From the NCBI GenBank assembly GCA_025093555.1, contig JAIWNF010000053.1:62001-126000 (forward strand): a stretch of DNA of 64,000 nucleotides. Reading direction: 5' to 3'. The notes under the pieces were generated by a model. It ran no database searches. It was not told where the DNA came from and saw only the letters and a list, made by a program, of their open reading frames with translations. The translations under genes were made by a program, and so were the position numbers. This stretch comes from Circinella umbellata. Taxonomy: Eukaryota; Mucoromycota; Mucoromycetes; Mucorales; Lichtheimiaceae. Shown in pieces: positions 1-11,472 of the stretch. Every line of letters starts with the position of its first letter. The stretch's first letter is position 1.

Positions 1-72
1 ACAAATAGCAAAACTTTTTTTTTTTAAATAAAATACAAAAATAAATATGATTATAGTAGTGTTTTTTTTTTT
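1..72. other. window edge, 3' flank of F-box gene
   Basis: AT-rich sequence with T-runs lying downstream of the stop codon of the minus-strand gene that follows. Nothing else is visible. Confidence 0.6.
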
Positions 73-1389
73 TTACCAGGACAAGGCAGCATAATTTGAA
101 TTGAGTTTAACACAACGTAAAAAGTCAGAATCCATGTTAGGATTATGACTAAAAATAATTCGATCCGTTGCGAAGCAACCACCGTGATCCAACAGGACCA
201 TGTCCACTAGATCTTGGCCAGAAAGCCGAGCATTCCGAGCCAACGTTAGGTTACGTAGCTCATAAGATAAAGTTTTTCTTCTTTTCCATAAATAGATTAA
301 GAAGGCATCCGTTAATGTTGGAAAACCTTCTACAGAAAGCTTGGATAAATTTGGACAATTCGCCAAGACCTGACATAATCCCTGATCGAATCGATTTTGA
401 AATTTTTGATGATATGAAGGTTGTTGTAAAAGAAAAAAAGAAGCAGTAGGGGATGGATCGGGTGTAATAGCCAATGTCAAAGATTCTAAACCGGCTGGTA
501 AGGAAGCTAAAACATTTTCCGATTGATGCAACCAATCTGGAGAATCAAGGATCGTTAATGTTCTTAAACTTTTTGGCCAGTGTATCTCGGGTAAGACATT
601 GGTTGCCGAAACTGGGTCCCACAGACTGAGTGCAGAAATTTCAATCTTAGAAACACCTGATAAAATATCGATCGCTGTTGTTCCTTCTCCTTGTTGTTTT
701 GAAAGTAAGGATGCAACACAATGGGAGATACGCAAAGCCACCAAGTTGCGTTTTCTAATCCATTGCATGAGTGTTTGGATATGTGGCGTGACGATCAGTC
801 GCGTCAGGTGCATCAGGTGTAAAGTCTTGATATTTTTTGGTTGCCATTGTGAAAAAATAAAAACAGCGTTTCTAGACATGTTGAACGTTCGATCATGAAA
901 ATCTAGCTCGACTATTTCGACATATTTACAAGATTGTAAAATAGATAAGAGGATGAAACAAATATGGCGTTGCTGTTGTTGTTTTGTTGGCGGGATGTCA
1001 ATCAAGCTACTGCGTCGCTGCTCGATAAAGTTACTGTTATTATTGTCGTTATTATTACCACCAGGGAACAGTTTGAATCCTCTTCGTCGTAAAGAAGATG
1101 TTCGCTGCTGAATTGGATGGGATTGTAACAAAGGCCGATATTCATCTTCCAATAGAGACATGTTTAAACGTAAATGTTTAACATGACGCCCATATTCTTG
1201 CTCTAAAAAGTTTTGCGCAGTTGTATGATCGGAAAACCACGATGTCAGTTGAAAACGCTCATAGAGAAAAGGAATAGTAGCTTGTCGCCATGTAGTATTG
1301 ATACGATTACACTCTGCCAGATCTTTACAATCAGTGACATAATAAAGTATACGTTTCAAAATCTCTGGAGGATACAATCGTGGGACCAT
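73..1389 (-). CDS. F-box-like protein with LRR-type C-terminal region
   Basis: Single-exon protein of 438 residues. The start is placed at the Met that opens MVPRLYPPEILKRILYYV, because the 24 residues upstream in frame are low-complexity Phe/Leu typical of translated T-runs. Residues 5-45 look like an F-box (YPPEIL...LAECNRINTTW...IPFLYERFQL), the module that binds Skp1 in SCF ubiquitin ligases. The rest contains irregular leucine-rich segments (VEIVELDF, IKTLHLMHL, LRTLTILDSP, LESLTLAI, LSKLSVEGF, LRNLTLARN) as in F-box/LRR substrate receptors of Mucoromycota. A basic, Asn-rich insertion lies near residues 100-140. The substrate cannot be predicted. Seen: F-box pattern and LRR periodicity; inferred: SCF adaptor role. 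Confidence 0.7.
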   Translation of the reverse strand: MVPRLYPPEILKRILYYVTDCKDLAECNRINTTWRQATIPFLYERFQLTSWFSDHTTAQNFLEQEYGRHVKHLRLNMSLLEDEYRPLLQSHPIQQRTSSLRRRGFKLFPGGNNNDNNNSNFIEQRRSSLIDIPPTKQQQQRHICFILLSILQSCKYVEIVELDFHDRTFNMSRNAVFIFSQWQPKNIKTLHLMHLTRLIVTPHIQTLMQWIRKRNLVALRISHCVASLLSKQQGEGTTAIDILSGVSKIEISALSLWDPVSATNVLPEIHWPKSLRTLTILDSPDWLHQSENVLASLPAGLESLTLAITPDPSPTASFFLLQQPSYHQKFQNRFDQGLCQVLANCPNLSKLSVEGFPTLTDAFLIYLWKRRKTLSYELRNLTLARNARLSGQDLVDMVLLDHGGCFATDRIIFSHNPNMDSDFLRCVKLNSNYAALSW

Positions 1390-2059
1390 TTTGATTTTTT
1401 TCTTTGTCGCACCACAGCAAAAAAAAAGTAAGTGAAAAAGTGGAAGAAGAAAAAAAAACAATGCACGGACACATACTCATTGCGATCTTTTATATAAAAA
1501 AATATTTTTATTTGATGCAAACAAAAAATGCATCGGACCATGATATCATTGTACTTTGGTATGCTGTTAAAATAGGAAACGCAAAAGAAAAAAAACATAT
1601 GCATGTATTATACACACACGCACACGCACAAAAAGGGAGGTGTATGCGCCAACCAAAATAAAAATTTATTCGAACCATTCCACCATTGGAAAGTGTGACC
1701 TATATATATACAGAAATAGAAGATTTTATTATAATAACTAGTGATACGTTTCACATGCACTCCAAGCAAAACAAGTTAATTTCTTAGACTCTTTTTTTTT
1801 TCTTATTACGATGAGAACAGATCAAACATACTTCATAATAAACTGTTAATAATAGTAATGTTTCTTTTTTTTTTACGTATTTTCGTTAAATTACAATAAT
1901 AGATGTACACCCTAACTATTTTTCTAAATGTGGTGGTGATAAAATGGAGAAGAGAAATAATAGCAAAAATGAAAGGGGGGGTGATGGATAATCCAACTAA
2001 AGTATCAAAAATAATAATAGTTATACAATGTTTTTAATAATTAATAATATAAATGAGAA
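1390..2059. other. intergenic, AT-rich
   Basis: 5' flank of the F-box gene and 3' flank of the mucin gene, both on the minus strand. It contains homopolymer runs and a CA-rich stretch near 1612-1630. No coding-like reading frame or RNA gene was seen. Confidence 0.5.
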
Positions 2060-5000
2060 CTACCATTGAGACTGGGCATGATGAGGGTAGCCTTGAGCAT
2101 TATAATGCTGTTGCTCAGGTGGGAATTGCTGTAATGGAGGAGGAGAGGAAGTCCAACCCAACGAATTTTCTTGCATGATAGGAGCAGAGATACTTTGAGC
2201 AAACACTTGATGTTGAGCTGCTTCTTCTTCTTGTCTTTGCTGTCTACGTTTACGATATCGGCGAACAAATAAAACAGTTCCAATAGCATAAACAACAACA
2301 CCACAAGAAACGGCGATACCGACAATGGCTCCGGTCGATAAACCACCATTGGTATTTTCACCTTTACCTTTACCAGCTTCTTGATTTTCAGATTGGTTTG
2401 GATCAGATGGTTGCACTTGCTCTGATCCGCCGTTACTATCACCTTGACCTTGGCCATTGTTATTATTGTTGTCGATGTTGGTAGGCGAAGCAGCAAAATA
2501 TCTGGTATCAATTAATGCGGCTAATTGACCATTGGACTGATCATACAATTCACTATTAGGCGTTACGACAAGTGTTTGTAATTCTTCTACGTGATCTTGA
2601 GGAATAGCCATTGAAACCAATACACCAGAATTGTCTTTGGATTGATCATATACTTCACGCTTACGACGATGCCGTTGGCTTTGATTTTCATCATTGCCAG
2701 CAGTTGTAATAGAAACGACAATCACATCATCAGCAGAAAGGTCCAATGATTTACTAATGAATAAAGGCAAAGATTGAACGAATTGAGCAGTCAAGATCGC
2801 ATCATTCACCATTTGTGGGTAGGATAAGTAATTAAACTTGATCGCAACAATTTGGCTCGTTTCTATTTTAAGAAGTGTACATTTTTAATGTGGTATTAGT
2901 TACTTGATATGGATAGCTTGTGTTTAATTAAAAACACGGGCGTTTTTTTTTTCTTTATTTTTTGTTCTTTTTATTATTATTATTATTATTATTGCTTCAC
3001 ATTACCTGGAATAATAGCATTGATGTTGGGAGCAATAAATTGAGGCAGATTATCATTTTCCTGGTCATCAGAAGGTGTTGGAGAAGGCTGTTCTTTATCA
3101 GTTGTTGAAGTAGTTGTTGGAGTAGGCTTATCACTATCACTAGAAGGAGAAGTGGTTGTTGTTGAGTCTGAATCGTGATCCTTTGAAGAAGTTGTTTCTC
3201 TTGGAGGAGTTGTAGTTGTTGTAGCCGTATCAGTTCCCAAAGGAATACTGAATGTATTAGTAAGCCATGTATACGTTTCATATTTATATGTTGAAGAAGG
3301 CTTAAATGTCTCTTCATCCTTTGTTTTCTGATCATCAGTAGTTGTGGTGGTTGTTTCTTCTTCTGTAGTGGTTGGTTCAGGGGTTGGAGTTGGGGTTGGC
3401 TCTTCAGTTGTTGTTGTTGTTGTAATACTAGTAGTAGTTGTGGTTCCAATCAATTCTTTGTCAGTTGTTGAAGAAGTAGATGACTCTTCATCGGTTGTTG
3501 AGGAATAATCATCACTAGCATCGGGAGATGAGGTTGGTTCAGATTCGTCATTCGAAGGAGAAGTCGATTCAGAGGCGGATTCTGTAGGTGTGGCGTCACT
3601 TTCTGAAGCTGTCCAGCCGTCACTTTCAGATACTGATTCAGAGACTGATGGTGTTTTTGTTGGCTTGGGCACCTTGGTCATATCAGTGGTCCAATAAGTA
3701 GTTGAGCCATCATAACTCTTGCTAACTGAGTATGAATCGATAGAAGAAGCGCCAGAATCATTATCATCGTCATCACTTGGTTTGCTTGATGGAGCAGGAG
3801 TAATTGAATCGGAAGGTGCTGTGGTTGTATGGCTAGCAGGAGTTGAAGAAGAATCAGTTGGCTTAGCACCGCCGCAATCAAGTAAACCGTTGGTTTTCAA
3901 ACGACAACCTTGATCATTGGTAAGTTCAGCCGTTGTTGAAGTGGTAACTGTAGGCAAAAGTCCGGCACTTTCTTTACAATCATCGTCGTCTTTGTCACAA
4001 TCTTTTGCAGGTTCTGTTGGTGTTTCAGACGCCGGGGCTGTTGTTGTTGAAGTAATTTCACAATCTTCATCTTTTTCAGGATCGCAATCGGTTGGTGTTT
4101 TTGTCGGTTTGACTGTAGTAGTTGTAGTAGCTTCACAATCTTCATCGTCTTTATCACAATCGACCGGTGTTTTTGTCGGTTTGACTGTAGTAGTTGTAGT
4201 AGCTTCACAATCTTCATCGTCTTTATCACAATCGACTGGAGTTTTGGTTGCTTTAACAGTGGTAGTTGTACTAGCTTTACAATCTTCATCGTCTTTATCA
4301 CAATCGGTTGGTGCAGGCGTTGTTGTTTCCGCAGGTGATGTAGTTGTGGCAGGGACATTCTCGCAATCATCATCTTTGTCTGGATCACATTCATCATCTA
4401 CTGGTGTTTTGGTCGGTGAAGCTTTGATGGTTGTGCTCGATACGAAACAGTCTTCATCATTATCTTCACAAGAAGGTGATTTAGTTTTTGAAGGATTTTG
4501 TTCTTTTTCATCTTTATCAGAAGAAGAAGGTTCAGGTGTCTTTGTTGTTGAAGTAGTTGTAGTGGTGGTCATTGTTTCGTCTGGCTCATCTGTTTCACTA
4601 GGTTTCTTTTCTGTGTCCGTTGTTTCCTTTGCCTTTTTGGTCGTCGTGGTAGTACTAGAAGTTCTACTTACTTCTTCATCATCTTCATCTGATGGTGCAT
4701 CAGTAGCAGTTGCTTTTGGTTTAGTGGTAGTAGTAGACTTAGTATCATCTTCATTGTCGGTCGGTTTTGGAGTTGGTGTAGTGGTAGATTTAGTCGTCGT
4801 AGTCGTAGAACTAGTATCTTCTTGATCTCCATCTACTTTATCATTTTCTTTTTTATCTTCATCGTCTGAGTCAGATGGTGTCGCTGAAGGTGTAGGCGTG
4901 ATTGTTGATTCGTCTTCATCATCCTTATCACCACGAAAGAAATCTGATAATCTATCCCAAAAATCCGGATCAGTTTCTTCTGCTTCTTTTGCAGAAACAG

Positions 5001-5082
5001 TAGTTGACGGAGTGCTTATAGACGTTTCATTAGCGGATACCGACGATGAATAAACCTGAGATAATAATAATAATAAATTCAT
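2060..5082 (-). CDS. Msb2-like signalling mucin (two exons)
   Basis: Exons 5082..3006 and 2862..2060 give 959 residues. The join (exon end ATTATTCCAG, donor GTAATG at 3005; acceptor AAAATAG, exon start 2862) keeps the frame and produces a conserved-looking stretch (IVAIKFNYLSYPQMVNDA). Layout: short hydrophobic N-terminal signal (MNLLLLLSQVYSSSVSA); about 670 residues of acidic Thr/Ser/Pro-rich mucin region; residues about 693-800 resembling the membrane-proximal domain of fungal Msb2 (FVQSLPLFISKSL..., IPQDHVEELQTLV, NSELYDQSNGQLAALID); one transmembrane helix near 870-892 (GAIVGIAVSCGVVVYAIGTV) followed by RRYRKRRQQR and a 60-residue tail. Msb2 is the plasma-membrane osmo/surface sensor feeding Cdc42-MAPK pathways; that role is inferred here. 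The ectodomain repeats with paired cysteines are unusual and listed separately. The first exon could be preceded by another. Confidence 0.75.
4020..4320 (-). repeat. 72-nt tandem repeat inside the mucin gene
   Basis: The sequence repeats with an exact 72-nt period (the element GGTGTTTTTG or its variant recurs at 4094, 4166, 4238 and 4310). Two central copies are almost identical at the DNA level. Each encodes a 24-residue unit with a bracketed acidic cluster, DCDKDDEDC, followed by a Thr run and a KPTKTP-like motif. Shorter related clusters (ECDPDKDDDC, DCDPEKDEDC) flank it, so the array has expanded and diverged in frame. Confidence 0.85.
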
Positions 5083-6122
5083 AAGTATGCAAGTCTATTT
5101 TATAAACTTCTGTTTTTGTTTCAAAAAATGTGTTGGTCCGTTTTCTTTTTATTACTCATTTATAAATTGTAACATTTACATGATCTGACTTCTCATCGGC
5201 AGAAACAAGGATCACGGACGAGATGAAAAACAGTAAAACAAAAGCACGTAGAAAAAGAGAGCTAAAAGAGGATTTCCTTTTAATAATCATCTAAGAACAG
5301 CTCAATAAGGCCATTAATGATAGGAAGGGGTTAATAAATGAAAAGGGGGGGTATTAAAGAAAAGGAATTGGAAAGTGGGGGATGTTTTGTTATAACAAAC
5401 GAATGGTTATGGGTCAAACAAAAAAGAAAATGAAATGAAAAGGAAAGGAAAGGGAAAAAGAAAAGGAAAAGAAGAACAAAATAAAAGTAAAAAATAAAAA
5501 GTCTAGAGCCTTATTTTTTTTTTCTTTTTGGGCGTAAACGTGTGTTTGTGTTTTGTTAATGAAATTGGGGGGGGGAAGACAAAGCGATGAAGAAGTCAAA
5601 GGTTAAAAAAGATATTAATGGGATTTTTTTTCCATGGAAAATAGACACAAGGTACAAATGCCTGGGTATCACCTGAAAAAAAAAAAGGTTCAATTTCACT
5701 TTGTCCTACGCTAGACTTTTTTGTACTTCCAATAATTCACCATGAATCCCGCCATTCACTCCTTTCTCGGTGGTTCAACACGTTGTTTGTAATGGTTGGT
5801 AACAACTTTTTCTTTTTTTATAATCAACCCGTAAACTCATTCAATATTCAATGGACCCACAATAAAAATTAAAAAAAGGTTCTTTTTTTTAAACATCATT
5901 TGCGATTGTGTATTTTTATGTACGAGCGTGTTCTTTTTTTTTCGTGTATCAGCAACAAACATTCATGGTTTTTTTTTTTTTGGATCATTGATTATTATTT
6001 TTACCCCATTGTTTTAATTTTTTTTTTTTTGGTTTGTTGAATAAAGGTTAGAATTTCCAATTGTCTTTTTTTTTTTGTCGTTGTTGTTATGATTGTTAGG
6101 TGATTGTTGGCTATTATTGCAT
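5083..6122. other. intergenic between mucin and SR-protein genes
   Basis: Upstream flank of the mucin gene (5083 to about 5700) and downstream flank of the SR-protein gene. It holds long G-, A- and T-runs and purine-rich stretches near 5335-5480. No coding-like frame was found on either strand. Confidence 0.5.
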
Positions 6123-7463
6123 TTAATCCCGATCACTATGATTATCGTTACCATCACTACGATCATCACTACGATCATCACTATGGATACTACGTTTATC
6201 ATCTTCCTCTTCTTCATCCTTATTATTTCGTTCACTAGAAGGTGATGGTGTACGGTAATTGTCTTTTTCTTCATCATCCATGGGATCCTCGTCTTTTCTT
6301 CGTTCCATAGACGCAGAACGCGATCTAGATCGAGAACGACCACGTCTTGAGTCGTCTGGAGACCGACTGCGACTGCGGGAAGATCTCCTCCTGCGACCCT
6401 AAAATAATAAAATAAAAAATGTTAAAGGTGGCACATTCAATTTGTTCGGCCTTCTAATTTGGGGGAGAGGCCGATATGTTTTTTTGGGGAAAATTTATAG
6501 ATGGAATTTTGTGCATGTAAAAAAAGAAATTAAAAAACTTACTGCTTCCATCAAACTGATGCGTTGTCCATTCAAACGAGCATTATCCAATTCACGTAAT
6601 GCATACTTCATATCTTCACGATGTGCAAATTCAACAACACTAATAGATTACATATATATATATAAAGATATTATATTTTTAGTAATTGTATCAACATTTA
6701 TAGATTATAAAGCAAAATAATTGAATAATTTACCCTTCACCATCACGGTCTTTAAGAATATCTGCAAATGTAACGCGACCAGCTTTTTTCATCAAATCTT
6801 TCAAGTCCTATATTTATATTATCATCTTTTTTTAGTAATTCATTTTTTCTAATGCACGAGATTTGGTTTCTTTTATTTTTATTTTTCTTACCTGCCAAGT
6901 GCTTTCTGGGGTAATATTTTTTACAACAAGGCGGTTCACACTATTTATTATTTTCGTGTTATTGTGTTGCAAAAAAGTTTAAATGTATAATTTCTTTTTT
7001 TTTTTCTCACAAGGAAAAAAAACCAGCATATTTTTTTTTAATCATGAATATTTTTCTTACCGATCACGGTCACTACGACGTCTATTCATAGCTTCTTCTA
7101 CAATAATTCTATTTTTTTATATAAAATATAACATAATATCATAAGTATATGTATATGTATATTATCATTATATAATTATATGTTTACATATAAATATAGC
7201 GCGCAAAAAATAATATATAAAGAATATGAATCGCAATAACTGTTTTTTTTTTCAATATTATTATTTTACCTGTTACCCAAAAAGCGCGTTCCATGAAGAT
7301 CATGAACGGCGTCTTCAGCATCTCTTTTGTCGGCGAATTCTACAAATCCAAATCCAGTTTTTACAGTAGCTTCTTCTAATCGACCATATCCTCTAAACAA
7401 TCGTTCAAGATCTCTTCTTGATGCATCACGTGCAAGTCTTCCAATATAAACTCTATGTCCCAT
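6123..7463 (-). CDS. SR splicing factor with two RRMs (SRSF4/5/6, Srp2 type)
   Basis: Six exons: 7463..7270, 7108..7061, 6940..6892, 6807..6734, 6639..6543, 6398..6123, giving 245 residues. All junctions are GT/AG and in phase. RRM1 starts at residue 4 (RVYIGRLARDASRRDLERLF, RNP1 as GFGFVEF). RRM2 (about residues 84-150) carries the pseudo-RRM signature of this subfamily, STWQDLKDLMKKAGRVTFAD, as in human SRSF4/5/6 and S. pombe Srp2. The tail has RS dipeptides (RRRRSSRSRSRSP, GRSRSRSRSAS) and then an acidic Asp/Glu/Ser end. The protein should bind pre-mRNA exonic enhancers in the nucleus and promote splicing, consistent with the intron-rich genome. The acidic C-terminus after a short RS domain is less usual. 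Confidence 0.9.
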
Positions 7464-7814
7464 TTTATTATTATCGTCTTCTGTTTTTTTTTATACTAGT
7501 TGAGATTCTTTATGTTGTAAATTTGAAAGTTTTAGTTTTTTAGAAGAAAAAAAAAACGCTCAAAAGGTCAGACTAAAAAAAAAAAAAGGGAAAATAAATA
7601 ATAATAGTGCGTAGTTACGTGTAAGCGAAGAAAAAAAAACCTCTCTGTATTTAAACTATTAACCAATGAAAATGAAGTAGAATAGAAGAAAATGTGGTGA
7701 TATTAAAAATATGCTTTACCCATTTCCTGCTTTATCCCTGGTTGTCACCCTTTTCTTTTCTGTATCAGTATTTCTTTTTGTTAACATGGCAATTAATGAT
7801 ATCTTTATACCAAC

Positions 7815-7849
<35 letters not shown>

Positions 7850-9082
7850 TGCTAATAAAATACTATATCTATATACTTAAATTGATGTTCTATTACCAAA
7901 CAAAAATATAGCAAATATGGGTATAATTTAGGTTTTCAATGTAGTATAATTCCTCAGGGATTAAAGTAGATATAGTTTAGGTATCACTATAGCTTTAACT
8001 TTAGTTACAACAGAATATTATTTCACTCAGGTGGGCATTAAACAAAATCGTTTTGGGTTCCAATAACTTTTTTTTTTACACTGGGAAAGAGTTATTAATA
8101 TACAAGTCGTTCTTCTCAGCACCAAGATTGTAAAAAAAATTGTTCATATCTCACCAATGTTGATCACAAAACTAACCATATTTACGTATCTCCTTTAGTT
8201 ATATAAGTTCTTCTTAGAGAGCTTACGTACCTCTTTTTCTTACTATTACGTATTACTTAACAAAGACTTGTCTCAACAATTAATGTAAGCTACCGTACAA
8301 AATGGGCCACAACGACAAAGTATTTTCTGAATAGAATACTGTACATTGAATATGGGTATCATATTAAGCGGTATGCTTTTTTCTTTCTTTCTTATAATGG
8401 TACATGTCTTTATAACACTTGAAAATATTTCTTTATTGAGAACTTTGTTCTATCCCAAAAGGGTAATCACTTGTATAACTTCTTGTTTATATAATAGATA
8501 AGTCAAGCGTGAGTGGGAGAGAAATATAAGTAGTGATACAAATAATAAAAACCAGATAATAGCAAGTGATCATATATATTATATGCTGCACTTGGTAGTA
8601 ATTTTTAAAAAAAAGTTGGATGATAATACTCTTTGCATGACCTATTCTCACGATTCTAACATTCAGGATTTCTGTTTTTACTGTAACCTACCACCATATG
8701 ATCTACTTATTGACAACATATTCTACATAGAGTTCCTCCAATAGTTTATGTACATGATATCATCAAGTAAAGTTTTTTTTTTTTTAAAATGCTTAAATAA
8801 ATGGCCGATACTTATCGAATGTAATAGATTACTTCTATCAGAAAATTTATATATATTATTTATCGATATCCAAAACGCCTTCAAAACAAAACTTCTTTTT
8901 TAAAGGATAACAATTTTTTTTTAAGATTAAAAGGCTAAACCTTAAAAATTGCAACTCTCGTGCATTATTGTTATGAATGGTGATACATTAGAAAAACTTT
9001 ATAGAATTAAAAAAGGCTTTTTGCGCAACACTGTTAGTATTCTCTTTTTTTTTCCTTTTTCACACAAGAATTATTATTATTT
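7464..9082. other. intergenic, AT-rich, with a TA microsatellite
   Basis: Divergent spacer between the SR-protein gene (-) and the Rab gene (+). It includes a (TA)n tract at about 7818-7850 and many short T/A runs. Short open frames here are low-complexity and lack codon structure; I see no gene. Confidence 0.5.
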
Positions 9083-10071
9083 ATGGAACCTCAAGAAGAA
9101 AATTCATACGACTATGTTTTTAAACTAGTAGTTGTTGGCGCTTCAGGAGTAGGTAAAACAAACTTACTCGGTCGATTTGTTAATGATACGTTTGAGCTGG
9201 CCAGTAAAAGTACAATAGGTAAATAAAGTCTCCGAGAAGTTATTAAAATAGTAGTTTTTTTTCATAAATGAGAGAAGTGGGTTTGGTATATAAAAGTTGC
9301 TTTTTATGACACTGTTTTTTTTGTCCAGTGAAGAAAAGAGGGGGGGAGCGGATAAAAAAAAAAGCGAATGAAATAATGAAAAGTTAAATGAAAAAACAAT
9401 TAGGACTCGATTTAAACATTAAAACAATGACCATTAATGATAAACGAGTACGCGTTCAGGTTTGGGATACAGCAGGTCAAGAACGGTATAGATCAATTAC
9501 TAAACGGTAAGAAGTGTAAGCCTTTTTTCAGGGAGGAGGGGGGGGATGCAACTTTTTTATATATAATGTATCGAGCCTCGAAATTATAAAAGAAAGGGAT
9601 TTCGAAATGAGAAACAGACTGAGATAATAATATTAATAATATTGGGGGAAGGGGTTATGTAGATATTATCGTGGAGCAGTAGGAGCTTTATTAGTTTATG
9701 ACATTACACGACATGATACATTTGAAGATATTCCACGTTGGCTTGGAGAACTACGATTAAACGACGCACACCCAGATTCTATTGTTATGCTTGTAGGGAA
9801 CAAGTCCGACCTAAACAATGAACGCACAGTAACGCAAGAGGAAGCCAAAACGTATGCGGAACAAAATGGATTGATGTTTATGGAAACGTCAGCCTTAGAT
9901 CGAACCAATGTGAATCAAGCATTTGAAACATTGGTTCATCAAATATTTAATAAATTATCAGGAAGATTAACGACCTTGGGAGATAAACAAGCAAAAATGT
10001 TACGTGGAGAAGCTATTAAATTGGATCATGCACCATCCACTTCTAACAATAGCGCTAATTGTAGTTGTTGA
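9083..10071 (+). CDS. Rab-family small GTPase, divergent Rab11/Ypt31-like
   Basis: Three exons (9083..9218, 9404..9506, 9663..10071) give 215 residues. Nucleotide-binding motifs are intact: P-loop GASGVGKT (19-26), switch [19 protein letters not shown], and ETSALD. The stretch [15 protein letters not shown] and the [15 protein letters not shown] context are closest to Rab11. The C-terminus CSC would be geranylgeranylated. Rab11/Ypt31 proteins control recycling-endosome and late-Golgi secretory traffic. It departs from canonical Rab11 in switch I, where STIGLDL replaces the usual STIGVEF, and in the P-loop, which ends GKTN rather than GKSN; this suggests a diverged paralogue with altered effector binding (inference). 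Confidence 0.88.
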
Positions 10072-10289
10072 AATCCGTTTCTTTTTTTTTTTACTCTGAT
10101 AAACAAAATTGTATATTATAAATACTTTGATAAAATACCCCACCCTTTATATATTTTTTTAAAAAAATTTCATAATGAAATCATCTTGATCACCCTTGTC
10201 AACTCACAAAAAAAAAAAAGTTGATATAAAACTACTTTATCAATAATACTCCTTTTTTGATTTCATTAGTAAAATAAAAATATTTATTC

Positions 10290-11376
10290 ATGCCACCTAA
10301 ACGCGGTACAAAACGTGATTCTAAAGACGAAGGAAAAAATAAAGATGAACCTCCAGAAAAAAAGACAAAACAATCCGAAACTGAAGAAGACAAAAACAAT
10401 TCAATTCAAGAAGATAAACCTACTATATTAGAAAAAGGACATATTTACTTTTTGTATAGACCAAAGGTAAATTAAATAATGATACTAATCATCCACTCTT
10501 TTTGGTAGTTTTTGCTAAAGATACGCTTATAAATATATATATGTAGGTGGATACTGAAAATGTTAGTGATGCCAGTGATGTTCAAAAAGTCTATATGGTT
10601 TTAAAACCTTATTGGAATTCATCTCAGTCCAAGCGTGAGCCCACGTTAATTGTATTGGGGAAAAAAATGTTACCCGATACTCAAAAACATTCACGTTACT
10701 GGGGTTTTGTGGCCGAAGCATCTAAAAATTTAGATGATGTGGTAGGAGCATTCAAGGAACAATCTTATGAAACGAAAACAAAAGGTGAACGGACAATAGA
10801 ACCTTCCCGACCTATGGTAAAGAATAAATATATGAAAAATCTGTATATCTTGCTTTCATAATTATTGAATGATTCGTTTTCTCACATGATCACACGTAAT
10901 AGGGCTCGGGTGTATATGAAATTACAGCACATCATGGTCATTCGCATTTGGCATATATGTTAACATTACCAGATAAACCACATAAAGTTCAAAAGGCTTT
11001 CAATATTGATGAACAAGCTAGTATTGTGATTGCTGTCAAGAATCCATCAAAACCATCACCTCCTCAAGGGGGATTATCAAGTAACCAAAAGGCTGACTAT
11101 CCCAAATCATTGATGGAGTCATTCCAAGATCGACGTTTTGTTTCCATGGATACAACGTCCGAATTTTTGAACTACAAGTATTGTGAATTGATGTTAATTG
11201 GTGCTACAGAAAAAATAACAAAGGAACTAGGTGAAGCTGGTAAAGAATTAGAAAAGATGGAAAAGAAAGATGAAGAACATCTTGAACACGTTGGTGTAGA
11301 TAAAAGCGTTTTCGATGAACTTGACTTGGAAAAGAAAAGTAATCCAGCTGAACCATTAAAGGGAGAATGGACCTAA
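10290..11376 (+). CDS. conserved fungal protein of unknown function
   Basis: Three exons (10290..10466, 10547..10816, 10903..11376) encode 306 residues. The N-terminus is basic and Lys/Glu-rich (PPKRGTKRDSKDEGK, PPEKKTK), like a nuclear protein. From residue 50 a conserved core begins: EKGHIYFLYRPKV, DVQKVYMVLKP, a TKTKGERTIEPSRPM segment, GSGVYEITAHHGHSHLAYML, and VIAVKNPSKP. I recall uncharacterised fungal proteins with the same order of blocks (EKG.IYF, VQ...Y.VL.P, TKT.G.R, EGVY.I, SHLAY.L.LP, KNP), some labelled BTB-domain transcription factor without clear support. No catalytic motif is visible. The tail is a charged helix (GEAGKELEKMEKKDEEHLEH). It lies 218 bp downstream of the Rab gene on the same strand. 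Confidence 0.75.
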
Positions 11377-11472
11377 ATTGTAATAAAGAACAGCCTCTTT
11401 CGTTTGTGTTACCATTGTTGTTTAGGGCCCTTTTTTTTTAATAAAAATACATTCAAACAAAAAAAAAAGAGA

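Noticed and set aside
3917..4825. 302-codon plus-strand frame rich in Val and Ser
   Set aside because: It is the complement of the Thr/Ser/Asp repeats of the mucin gene; repeat composition keeps the opposite strand open.
5414..5599. 61-codon minus-strand frame with a hydrophobic end
   Set aside because: The hydrophobic tail is translated purine-run complement (FFFFSFSFSLSF); not coding-like.
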